A stretch of DNA of 64,000 nt from CAWJMD01 sp963845675. Lineage in GTDB: Bacteria > Actinomycetota > Actinomycetes > Actinomycetales > CAWJMD01. Position numbers and translations under genes: made by a program. The stretch lies in assembly GCA_963845675.1 (NCBI GenBank), contig CAWJSX010000001.1, positions 1,426,001-1,490,000 of the forward strand. The letters are read 5' to 3'. This document shows positions 20,337 through 27,756 of this stretch, one piece after another (the first letter of the stretch is position 1; every line of letters begins with the position of its first letter). The notes below the pieces were generated by a model that made no database searches, was not told the origin of the DNA, and saw nothing but the letters and a program-made list of their open reading frames with translations.

Positions 20337-21194
20337 ATGATCGTCCTCACGGGAGCCACCGGGAACGTCGGCACAGCCGTGATGGCGGAGCTGTCGAGCC
20401 GGGGCGTCCGAGCCAGGGCCCTGGCCCACTCGCCGGCGAGCCGGGCTGCCATCGAAGCCCACGGGCACGAAGCGGTCGACGGGGACTTCGACGACCCATC
20501 GAGCCTCGCCGGGGCCTTCGAGGGCTGCGACCAGCTGCTCCTGCTGTCGCCCGCGCACCCCGACCAGCCGCGTCGGGAGAAGGCAGCGGTCGACGCCGCC
20601 CGCGACGCTGGTGTGTCGCGGGTCGTGGCGGTCTCGCTGATGGGCGCGGACCTGTCGTCTCCCAGCGCGTTCTCGCGCTGGCACGCCGAGATCGACCAGC
20701 ACCTGGTCGGGTCCGGCCTGGACCACACGATCCTCCGGCCCGCAGGTTTCATGCAGACGCACCTGCTGCCGGTGCCCACCGTCCGTGCCGAGGGTCGCTG
20801 GTACGGGATGACCGGCGACGGGGCGGCAGCGTTCATCGACGCCACCGACATCGCTGCTGCGGCGGCTGCGGCGCTGACGGGCGACGGAGCCCTCCGCGAG
20901 GTCGAGCTGACCGGACCCGCCGCGATCAGCATGCCCGAGGCAGCGGCCGAGCTCTCGCGCGTGATCGGTCGCCCGGTCGAGTACGTCGACGTGCCCACCG
21001 AGGCCTACGGCGCAAGCCTGCAGCAGGTCGGGCTTCCGGACTTCCTTGTGAACTCCATCATCCCGCTCTACGAGGCCATCCGCGCCGGCCACCTGGCGAC
21101 GGTCACCGACGGCGTCGAACGGCTCACCGGGCGTCCGGCGCGCACGTACCGTGAGTTCGCGCAGACCCACCGGGCCGAGTTCGCAGACAGCTAG
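20337..21194 (+). CDS. NAD(P)-binding NmrA/atypical SDR family protein
   Basis: A 285-residue atypical short-chain dehydrogenase. The N-terminal nucleotide motif is VLTGATGNVGTAV, followed by the VVAVSLMGADLSS strand, a substrate-side YGMTGDGAAAFIDATDIA segment and the C-terminal LTGRPARTYREF. This is the NmrA/QOR2-like pattern, which may be a quinone reductase or a redox sensor. A CAGGAGG ribosome site sits just before ATG 20337. The catalytic Tyr-x-x-x-Lys is not obvious. It stands as a single gene. Confidence 0.85.
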   Translation: MIVLTGATGNVGTAVMAELSSRGVRARALAHSPASRAAIEAHGHEAVDGDFDDPSSLAGAFEGCDQLLLLSPAHPDQPRREKAAVDAARDAGVSRVVAVSLMGADLSSPSAFSRWHAEIDQHLVGSGLDHTILRPAGFMQTHLLPVPTVRAEGRWYGMTGDGAAAFIDATDIAAAAAAALTGDGALREVELTGPAAISMPEAAAELSRVIGRPVEYVDVPTEAYGASLQQVGLPDFLVNSIIPLYEAIRAGHLATVTDGVERLTGRPARTYREFAQTHRAEFADS

Positions 21195-21233
21195 GCGGCG
21201 CCGGGACGTGAGCAGATCCTCCCTGTCGACGTG

Positions 21234-22595
21234 TCAGAACTGGGGCAGGCGCGTGAGCGGCTCGGCCAGCCGCTCGTCGGTGAGCTCCTCGTCGACCATG
21301 CGGCCACCGAGGAACGCGTCATAGGCGGCCATGTCGAAGTGTCCGTGCCCGCACAGAGCGGTGAGGATGACCTTCTCCTCGCCCGACTCCTTGCACGCCA
21401 GCGCCTCCCGGACGCACGCGGCGATGGCGTGGGTCGGCTCCGGCGCCGGGACGATGCCCTCGTGGCGCGCGAAGGTGACCGCGGCCTCGAAGCACTCGAG
21501 CTGGGGGATGGAGATCGCCTCCATCAGACCGAGCTCGTACACGTGCGAGATCAGCGGGCTCATGCCGTGGTAGCGCAACCCCCCGGCGTGGATCGGGTCC
21601 GGGACGAAGTCGTGGCCGAGCGTGTGCATCTTCAGCAACGGCGTGAAACCCGCTGTGTCGCCGTAGTCGTACGCGTACGTGCCGCGCGTGAGGGACGGGC
21701 AGGCGGCGGGCTCCACGGCGCGGATCGTGGGCGAGATCCGTCCCGCGAGCTTCTCCCTCAGGAACGGGAACGAGAGGCCCGCGAAGTTCGATCCCCCGCC
21801 GGTGCAGCCCACGATGAGGTCAGGCGTCTCACCGACCTTGGCGAACTGGAGCAGCGCCTCCTCGCCGATGATCGTCTGGTGCAGGAGGACGTGGTTCAGC
21901 ACGCTGCCCAGCGCGTAGTGCGTCGACTCCCCCTGTGCGGCGACCTCGACGGCCTCGCTGATCGCGATACCGAGGCTGCCGGGATGGTTGGGCTCGTCCG
22001 CGAGGATCTTGCGGCCCGACTCGGTCAGGTCGGACGGGCTGCGGTGAACCGTGGCTCCGTATGTCTCCATCACCGAACGCCGGTACGGCTTGCTGTCGTA
22101 GGAGGCGCCCACCTGCCAGACCTCGCACTCGAGGCCGTAGACGCCGCAGGCGAAGGCGAGCGCCGTGCCCCACTGACCCGCACCGGTCTCGGTCGTGAGC
22201 TTGGTGACTCCGCTCTTCATGTTGTAGAACGCCTGCGGCACAGACGTGTTGGGCTTGTGCGAGCCGGCCGGGGAGACGCCTTCGTACTTGTAGTAGATGC
22301 GTGCCGGGGTGCCGAGCGCCTGCTCCAGCCGGTGCGCCCGGTAGAGCGGCGACGGACGCCACAGGCGATAGACGTCGAGCACCTCCTCGGGGATGTCGAC
22401 GTAGCTGTCCTGGGTCACCTCCTGCATGATCAGGTCCATCGGGAAGAGCGGCGCGAGGTCGTCCGGACCGAGGGGCTGCATCGTCCCCGGGTGCAGGGCC
22501 GGTGGCGGTGGGCTGGGCAGGTCAGGGACGACGTTGTACCAGCGCGTCGGCATCTCCGACTCGTCGAGCAGGATCTTGTGCTGCTTGGTCACCAC
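21234..22595 (-). CDS. TrpB-like PLP enzyme (TrpB2 type)
   Basis: A 453-residue intact tryptophan synthase beta-chain-like enzyme that would join indole and serine. The PLP lysine lies in GVSPAGSHKPNTSVPQA. The phosphate-binding loop is GCTGGGSNFAGL, and TETGAGQWG and ICALCGHGHFD-like sequences (here LTALCGHGHFD) flank the site. The longer N-terminus (WYNVVPDLPSPPPPALHPG) marks the TrpB2 subfamily, which often lacks a TrpA partner. No trp genes are adjacent, so a stand-alone or salvage role is possible. Confidence 0.92.
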   Translation of the reverse strand: MVTKQHKILLDESEMPTRWYNVVPDLPSPPPPALHPGTMQPLGPDDLAPLFPMDLIMQEVTQDSYVDIPEEVLDVYRLWRPSPLYRAHRLEQALGTPARIYYKYEGVSPAGSHKPNTSVPQAFYNMKSGVTKLTTETGAGQWGTALAFACGVYGLECEVWQVGASYDSKPYRRSVMETYGATVHRSPSDLTESGRKILADEPNHPGSLGIAISEAVEVAAQGESTHYALGSVLNHVLLHQTIIGEEALLQFAKVGETPDLIVGCTGGGSNFAGLSFPFLREKLAGRISPTIRAVEPAACPSLTRGTYAYDYGDTAGFTPLLKMHTLGHDFVPDPIHAGGLRYHGMSPLISHVYELGLMEAISIPQLECFEAAVTFARHEGIVPAPEPTHAIAACVREALACKESGEEKVILTALCGHGHFDMAAYDAFLGGRMVDEELTDERLAEPLTRLPQF

Positions 22596-22747
22596 GCGCC
22601 TCCGGCCTCTCGGATCATCTGCGGCCCTGCACGCTACGCCGGGGGACTCCGTCTGCGGAATGCCCCGAGCGGGCCCGATCGGGTTGTCCGTCGGGTCTCA
22701 CCGTCCTCTTCACGCTCGTCAGCCGGTCCCGCCTCGGTGCTCAGAGG

Positions 22748-23836
22748 TCAGCCGGCAACAGCGATGACGACCGACACCGCCAGCACGACCGCCAGTGCGG
22801 CCAGCGCCCCCGCCCGTCGGGTGCCGGTGGCCCATCCAGGCTGCGTAACCGGAGCAGCGTCTCCACGGCGTCTCGTCGTGTACACCGCGGCGCCGACCAG
22901 CAGGACGCCCAGCGCCAGGAGTGCGAGCGCGGGGGCCAGCGCGCCCGGGAAGTAGCGATCCATGATCGGCGGCAGCACGATGAGCGTCCCGATGGCGCCG
23001 ACGCCAAGGAGCAGGAGGTCGCGGACCAGCAGGGCCAGGCCCACGACGGCTGTGACCGTTGCCAACCCCATGAGCACTCCCCAGCCCTCCTCGAGGGTCG
23101 TGACAGCGGCGATGACGGCGCCGGCCGCGCCGAGGAACATCCCCACCTGCCGGTCCGGCAGGACACCACCCCACGCGAGGGCGAACCACGCGGCCGACAG
23201 GGCCCACACGCCCAGCCCCGGGAGCGCCTGCGTGTCCGTCGCCGACGAGACGATTGTCGCCGCGGCCACCAGCAGCGGGACGAAGACCGCCACGTGCTGG
23301 AGCAGGTGACGATGCACCCGCCACAGGCCGGCGGAGTAGGCCGCCGTGCCGAGGGCCGTGAACGTCGCCACGCCCTCCTCGCCCCACCGCGACCACTCCG
23401 AGGCGCCGACCCCGAGGAGCCCGGCCATCGCGGCGGACGAGGCGAGCCACAGGACCGAGCGCAGCCGGTCCCCCGTGGCGCCGAGCCGGGTCGGGATCAG
23501 GCCGCCCGCCACCAGCAGGACGACCGTCACCGTTCCGACGAGCCCGACGCGCAGGACCGCCGACAGGTCGTCCCACACGCTGCCGGCGACCAGGCCGACT
23601 GCGACCACGATGACCACGCCGCCCAGGTAGCCGAGGGCCTCTGTCACCCGGGCCGCTGCGGACGTCTGGCGCCAGGCGTGCCCGCCGCCCGCGACACCCT
23701 GGCCGTCGGGCGCGGGCAGGTCGGCGCGCATCCGGGCCGCCTGGTCCGGCGTGATGATCCCGTCAGCGAGCCAGCGCTCGATGGCTGCCGACACCTCACC
23801 GTGCACACCGGTGCCGAGCGCCGGAACGGTCTCCAT
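22748..23836 (-). CDS. DUF2157-type polytopic membrane protein
   Basis: A 362-residue membrane protein. The N-terminal 45 residues (IERWLADGIITPDQAARM) form the short helical domain found before DUF2157. This is followed by about ten hydrophobic segments, for example YLGGVVIVVAVGLVAGSVW and LLLLGVGAIGTLIVLPPI. The C-terminal helix is very Ala/Val rich. The frame is intact, and the function is unknown. It is transcribed away from the hypothetical gene at 23983; the 146-base gap between them shows no recognisable motif. Confidence 0.75.
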   Translation of the reverse strand: METVPALGTGVHGEVSAAIERWLADGIITPDQAARMRADLPAPDGQGVAGGGHAWRQTSAAARVTEALGYLGGVVIVVAVGLVAGSVWDDLSAVLRVGLVGTVTVVLLVAGGLIPTRLGATGDRLRSVLWLASSAAMAGLLGVGASEWSRWGEEGVATFTALGTAAYSAGLWRVHRHLLQHVAVFVPLLVAAATIVSSATDTQALPGLGVWALSAAWFALAWGGVLPDRQVGMFLGAAGAVIAAVTTLEEGWGVLMGLATVTAVVGLALLVRDLLLLGVGAIGTLIVLPPIMDRYFPGALAPALALLALGVLLVGAAVYTTRRRGDAAPVTQPGWATGTRRAGALAALAVVLAVSVVIAVAG

Positions 23837-23982
23837 GTCCCCAGCAGAGCCCCGCCGGAGACGCTGGTCAAGGGGCGAGAGCCACGGAGTCGCGACCCTG
23901 CGGGCCCAGGGACCTCGGTCCCTGCCGCGCGTCCTGTCGACCCGAGGAGTATTCCGTCCGAGCGAGGACGGAGGGAGCCGCC

Positions 23983-24609
23983 ATGGCCGCGGGCGTCGAC
24001 CTCTACTGGCTGCCGCTGGGTGCTGGAGAAGGACCTGGCGTCGTGCGGTGGAGCGGGCGCTTGTACGAGGCGTTGACTGCCGCGCACGAACGGCGCGAAC
24101 GCCGGGACCTCTACCACTCCGCGCTGGAAGTCGTCGTCGGCGCAGACCGTTTCGTCATCGAGATGACGCCGGTCTGGGGGAACGGGGAGGCCGACCGGGG
24201 CGTCGTCGGCGAGGGCCCCGTCGGCCTCGCGCTCCTCGGGCGGTCGCGTGCCTTCCGCTACGAGGTGCGCCGCTGGCGCGGCGGCCGGATCCCGGACGTG
24301 GCCGACGCTGTGGACAGCCCCGTGCGCCTCAGCGCCGACATCGAACGGGCGCGCCGCGTGCTGGATCTCGTCCCCACGTTCCCGATGCTGACGTGGGGTC
24401 GGGACCCGTTGGGCAGCGGGGACATGTGGAACTCGAACTCGCTGATCTCCTGGCTTCTCGCCCGCAGTGGGCACGACACCGACACGGTGCCGATGCCGCG
24501 GCACGCCCGTGCGCCCGGTTGGGCGGCCGGTCTGGTCGCGGCGTCAGCAGGGACGACGGGACGGCTGGCCGCACCCGGCAGCCGCCCGTCGCGATTCTCC
24601 CGAGAATGA
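23983..24609 (+). CDS. Conserved-looking hypothetical protein
   Basis: A 208-residue soluble protein that I do not recognise by name. It opens with VDLYWLPLGAGEG, has a histidine in RRDLYHSALEVVVG and a later MWNSNSLISWLLARSG. This H...N arrangement vaguely recalls circularly permuted papain-like folds, but no cysteine stands at the expected place, so that is speculation. GGAGGGAG precedes ATG 23983. The last six residues (PSRFSRE) are encoded by the first of three palindromic repeats, so the C-terminus may have been extended by it. Confidence 0.55.
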   Translation: MAAGVDLYWLPLGAGEGPGVVRWSGRLYEALTAAHERRERRDLYHSALEVVVGADRFVIEMTPVWGNGEADRGVVGEGPVGLALLGRSRAFRYEVRRWRGGRIPDVADAVDSPVRLSADIERARRVLDLVPTFPMLTWGRDPLGSGDMWNSNSLISWLLARSGHDTDTVPMPRHARAPGWAAGLVAASAGTTGRLAAPGSRPSRFSRE

Positions 24610-24691
24610 CGCCTTTGGAGGGCTTCTCCGTCGGCATTCTCCCGAGAATGGCGCGAGAAGGGCTGTCCCCGCGCTGCGTTCTCCCGACAAT
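24594..24691. repeat. Three 14-bp palindromes spaced exactly 42 bp
   Basis: ATTCTCCCGAGAAT occurs at 24594-24607 and 24636-24649, and a degenerate copy GTTCTCCCGACAAT at 24678-24691. Each start is 42 bp from the next, about four helical turns, so all three lie on one DNA face. The 28-base spacers of the first two units share only partial similarity. The array fills the gap before the quinone reductase gene. An operator array or a REP-type repeat are both possible. Confidence 0.75.
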
Positions 24692-24727
24692 GGAGGGAGC
24701 ACCCACGACCAGGGACAGGTGAGGTCG

Positions 24728-25708
24728 ATGCAGGCCATCGTCCAGCGCGAGTACGGCGCACCGGAGGACGTGCTCGGTCTCGCCGAGATCGACAGGCCCG
24801 TCGTGGGCGACGACGACGTGCTGGTCAAGGTCATGGCCAGCTCGGCCAACCCCTGGGACTGGCACTTCATCCGCGGCGAGCCGGTCCTGATGCGTCCGGC
24901 CGGCCTCGGCGGCGTCCGCAGGCCGAAGTTCCTCGTTCCCGGCGGGGACGTGGCGGGAACGGTCGAGGTCGTCGGCCGGGACGTCACCGGCTTCGCGCCC
25001 GGCGACCGGGTGTACGGCTTCGGCCACGGCGCCTTCGCCGAGTACGTCGCCGTACCCCACGGCAGCCTGGCCCGCATGCCGGCGAACCTCGACTTCGAGC
25101 AGGCCGCCGCCGTGCCGTTGGGCGCCGTCACGGCCATCCAGGGCCTGCGCGCCGGTGGTCTCCAAGCCGGGCAGCACGTCCTCGTCATCGGTGCCTCCGG
25201 CGGGGTCGGGACCTTCGCCGTCCAGATCGCGAAGGACCTCGGAGCGGAGGTCACCGGCGTCTGCAGCACCGCCAACGTCGAGCTGGTGCGGCGACTCGGC
25301 GCCGACCACGTCATCGACTACACCGCCCAGGACCTCACGCGCGGGCCCGCGCGCTACGACCTGATCTTCCAGCTCGGCGGCACCTACGCGCCCCGGTCCC
25401 TGCGCCGGGTGCTCACGCCGAGGGGCACGCTCATCCAGTCGTTCGGGGACGGCAGCCGCTGGCTCGGTCCCCTCGGCAACATCGTCCAAGCCCTCGTGCT
25501 CAGCAGGTTCGTCGGCCAGACGCTGAAGTCCTTCCTGGCCGAGGAGACGACCGAGGCGCTGGACGAGATCAGGGAGCTCGTCGAGGGAGGCAGGCTGGTG
25601 CCGGTCATCGACTGCACCTACCCGCTCGCCGAGGCACCCCAGGCGATCGGGTTGCTCGAACGGGGCCACCCCGCAGGCAAGGTCGTCGTGAACGTCGGCG
25701 GCGGCTGA
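24728..25708 (+). CDS. NAD(P)-dependent quinone oxidoreductase (zinc-less MDR family)
   Basis: A 326-residue medium-chain reductase. The GroES-like domain reads VKVMASSANPWDWHFIRGEP and PGGDVAGTVEVVG, and the Rossmann domain holds VLVIGASGGVGTFAVQIAK with the AxxGVG motif. The cysteine/histidine zinc ligands of alcohol dehydrogenases are missing, so a quinone or enone reductase is expected. The frame is intact. The start is ATG 24728. The 42-bp palindrome array ends 36 bases upstream of the start, so regulation through those sites is plausible but unproven. Confidence 0.9.
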   Translation: MQAIVQREYGAPEDVLGLAEIDRPVVGDDDVLVKVMASSANPWDWHFIRGEPVLMRPAGLGGVRRPKFLVPGGDVAGTVEVVGRDVTGFAPGDRVYGFGHGAFAEYVAVPHGSLARMPANLDFEQAAAVPLGAVTAIQGLRAGGLQAGQHVLVIGASGGVGTFAVQIAKDLGAEVTGVCSTANVELVRRLGADHVIDYTAQDLTRGPARYDLIFQLGGTYAPRSLRRVLTPRGTLIQSFGDGSRWLGPLGNIVQALVLSRFVGQTLKSFLAEETTEALDEIRELVEGGRLVPVIDCTYPLAEAPQAIGLLERGHPAGKVVVNVGGG

Positions 25709-25739
25709 CCCGCGCCGAGGAGCCGGCGCCCCGGCGCGC

Positions 25740-26846
25740 TCAGTCGGGCAGGACCAGCTCCAGGTCGAGCCAGCCGGCCAGGTCCCGGATCTCCCGGTCG
25801 ACCGCGTCGGCCATCGCCTTGCTGAACGGCAGGTCCTGGTGGACGGCTGCGACGCGGAGCACCCCGGCGCTGCGGTCGGCCTTGGCGTCGAGCTTCCCGA
25901 CGAGCCGGTCGCCGTACAGGATCGGGAGGGCGTAGTAGCCCCAGCGCCGCTTCGCCGCCGGCTTGTACATCTCGAGGATGTAGTCGAACTCGAACAGCTC
26001 CTGCACGCGCTTGCGGTCGGGGTGGACGAGCCGGTCGAAGGGCGACAGCAGCGCGGCCCGACCACGGAACGGCCGCCCGATCAGGCTCGGGTCGACGCGC
26101 CAGCCGCCCATCACGCCCACGACCACCGCGGGTTCGCCGGCCTCACCCGCGTCCATCGGCTCGACCGGACGCTCCGGTGCCCGTGACCGCACGATGCCGA
26201 GGACGCTCAGCCGGCGTTCGTCGCGTCGGCGACGCGCCTCGGCGGTCGGGATGATCTCGTCGGGGTAGATGCGAGAGGCAAGGTCCCACAAGCGATCTCG
26301 TCCCATCCCGCCGGCGACTGCGACTTCCCCCCGCTGCACCATGAGGTCGAGCAGCATGGTGACGTTCCGGTTGTTGTTCCAGCCGGACGAGGACCACGGA
26401 CGAACACAGGTGTCGGGAAGCTCGCGGACCGGCAGTGGCCCGTCCGACCGGAGTCGCTCCAGGATGTCCCGACGGCAGGCGTCGTTGTCCTGCACCCACT
26501 CTCGCAGGCCCACCTCCCAGTCGCGCAGCTCACCCGTCCCCGGCCACTCGGCCATCTCCGCCCTGTGCAGCGGGATGTCCTCGAGGGGGCGGACCATGCC
26601 GCGCAGCTCGACCAGAAGCTGCTCGTCGAGGGCGTCCCGGAGCTCCTGGGGCGAGTACGCCGTACCGAGCCGGCTCCACAGCACCAGGTCGGCGCTCGGT
26701 GCCACCGCGCTGGTGGGCTCCAGCTGCAGCAGCCCGACCCGCCGTACCGCATCGAACAGGTCCGCAGGCCGCTCCCTCGTCAGTGCCTGGGCCCGGACGG
26801 CGACTCGACGTGCCTCCTGGCGGGTCAGCTCGTGGACCGTGGGCAT
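25740..26846 (-). CDS. YcaQ-like winged-helix DNA glycosylase family protein
   Basis: A 368-residue intact protein of the HTH_42/YcaQ family, whose Escherichia coli member unhooks interstrand crosslinks. Typical segments are VGLLQLEPTSAVAPSADLVL, a middle LPDTCVRPW...WNNNRNVTMLLDLM winged helix, RGRAALLSPFDRLV, and RRWGYYALPILYGDRLVGK followed by DAKADR. In YcaQ a QxQ motif is catalytic; here the corresponding stretch reads LQLEP, so activity may differ. It is encoded six bases from the DUF1905 gene on the same strand. Confidence 0.85.
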   Translation of the reverse strand: MPTVHELTRQEARRVAVRAQALTRERPADLFDAVRRVGLLQLEPTSAVAPSADLVLWSRLGTAYSPQELRDALDEQLLVELRGMVRPLEDIPLHRAEMAEWPGTGELRDWEVGLREWVQDNDACRRDILERLRSDGPLPVRELPDTCVRPWSSSGWNNNRNVTMLLDLMVQRGEVAVAGGMGRDRLWDLASRIYPDEIIPTAEARRRRDERRLSVLGIVRSRAPERPVEPMDAGEAGEPAVVVGVMGGWRVDPSLIGRPFRGRAALLSPFDRLVHPDRKRVQELFEFDYILEMYKPAAKRRWGYYALPILYGDRLVGKLDAKADRSAGVLRVAAVHQDLPFSKAMADAVDREIRDLAGWLDLELVLPD

Positions 26847-26852
26847 GCCCGC

Positions 26853-27143
26853 TCAGTGGTCCTCGACGGTGAGGTGCACCGTCACCGTGTCGCCCACGTC
26901 GATCTCCTCGACCCTTCGGACCCTGTCCTTCAGCGGCACGAGGTATCCCCCGTTCTTGGGGAACAGCGAGGTCGTCCAGGTGGTCGACCCGACCCGCGCC
27001 TCGACAGGGATCATCCCCCAGCCGTAGGTCACCTGCGCCGACATCGCCTGCAGCGCACCGCTCTCGTCGTCCGGGACGGTGACGAAGTGGAAGGGCGCCG
27101 GGCCCCTCCAGAACCACACCTCGCCCTCGAAGAGCAGGTCCAC
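26853..27143 (-). CDS. DUF1905-domain protein
   Basis: A 96-residue single-domain protein. It reads LLFEGEVWFWRGPAPFHFV, VTYGWGMIPVEARVGSTTW, TTSLFPKNGGYLVPLKDRVR and VGDTVTVHLTVED, the DUF1905 beta-barrel pattern. I chose GTG at 27143; a GTG five codons farther upstream is out of frame, and a GGGGTGAG lies just upstream. Function is unknown. It is probably co-transcribed with the downstream YcaQ-like gene. Confidence 0.8.
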   Translation of the reverse strand: MDLLFEGEVWFWRGPAPFHFVTVPDDESGALQAMSAQVTYGWGMIPVEARVGSTTWTTSLFPKNGGYLVPLKDRVRRVEEIDVGDTVTVHLTVEDH

Positions 27144-27299
27144 CAGCTCACCCCGTTCAGCTCGACTCCCTCGCCGGGCAGCGCCGACATCCTCACAGCG
27201 TGCCCGTGCCGCGTCCAGAGCACGATCCGGCACAGCTCGGTGGACGCCGCCCCAGCGTGGTCCCCCGGCTGGAGGCCAGGGCCCGCCTACGATGGGCAC

Positions 27300-27656
27300 G
27301 TGGTGGTGAACCGAACCCGCAAGGCCAGGTACGCCCGCCGCCGCAAGCGCCGCATGGAACGCGTCGAGCACGACCTCAGCGACCTCCAGTGGGGCGCGCT
27401 GGTGGAGGCGTGGGGCGGCTGCGCCTACTGCGGCGCGACAGGCAAGCCGCTGCAGCGCGACTGCGTGCTCCCGATCTCCCGCGGCGGCCGGTACACGCTC
27501 GACAACATCGCGCCCGCCTGCGGCTCCTGCAACGCCAGCAAGTGCAACGAGGAGGTCACCAGCTGGCTGCGCCGCAAGCAGCACGACGAGCGCGCGTTCC
27601 TGGTGCGGCACCTGCAGATCCGGACCGACCTCGCTCTCAGGTTCGCGACACCCTGA
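27300..27656 (+). CDS. HNH-type endonuclease family protein with Cys for first His
   Basis: A 118-residue basic protein. The zinc-knuckle HNH core is CAYCGATGKPLQRDCVLPIS, then RGGRYTLDNIAPACGSCNAS. Two CxxC pairs and the Asn (LDN) are present. The residue that is normally histidine in the DHxxP motif is cysteine (DCVLP). The N-terminus is strongly basic (RKARYARRRKRRMER) and probably binds nucleic acid. Start is one of three tandem GTG codons at 27300-27308. No partner gene indicates a restriction or homing role. Confidence 0.75.
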   Translation: MVVNRTRKARYARRRKRRMERVEHDLSDLQWGALVEAWGGCAYCGATGKPLQRDCVLPISRGGRYTLDNIAPACGSCNASKCNEEVTSWLRRKQHDERAFLVRHLQIRTDLALRFATP

Positions 27657-27756
27657 CGCGAAGCCGGGACGAGGCTGACCGCGCCCGTATTCCATCCCGG
27701 TCTCGGGGCTGCCGGGCGTATGCTGGCGCGTTCCCTCCTTCCGTCGGAGGCCCGGT

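Noticed and set aside
24594..24691. CRISPR-like or LexA boxes
   Set aside because: Repeats are 14 bp with 28-base dissimilar spacers and only three copies; the motif does not match the actinobacterial LexA box GAAC-N4-GTTC.
27029..27223. A small gene next to DUF1905
   Set aside because: It overlaps the DUF1905 frame and reads WTCSSRARCGSGG, a shifted shadow.
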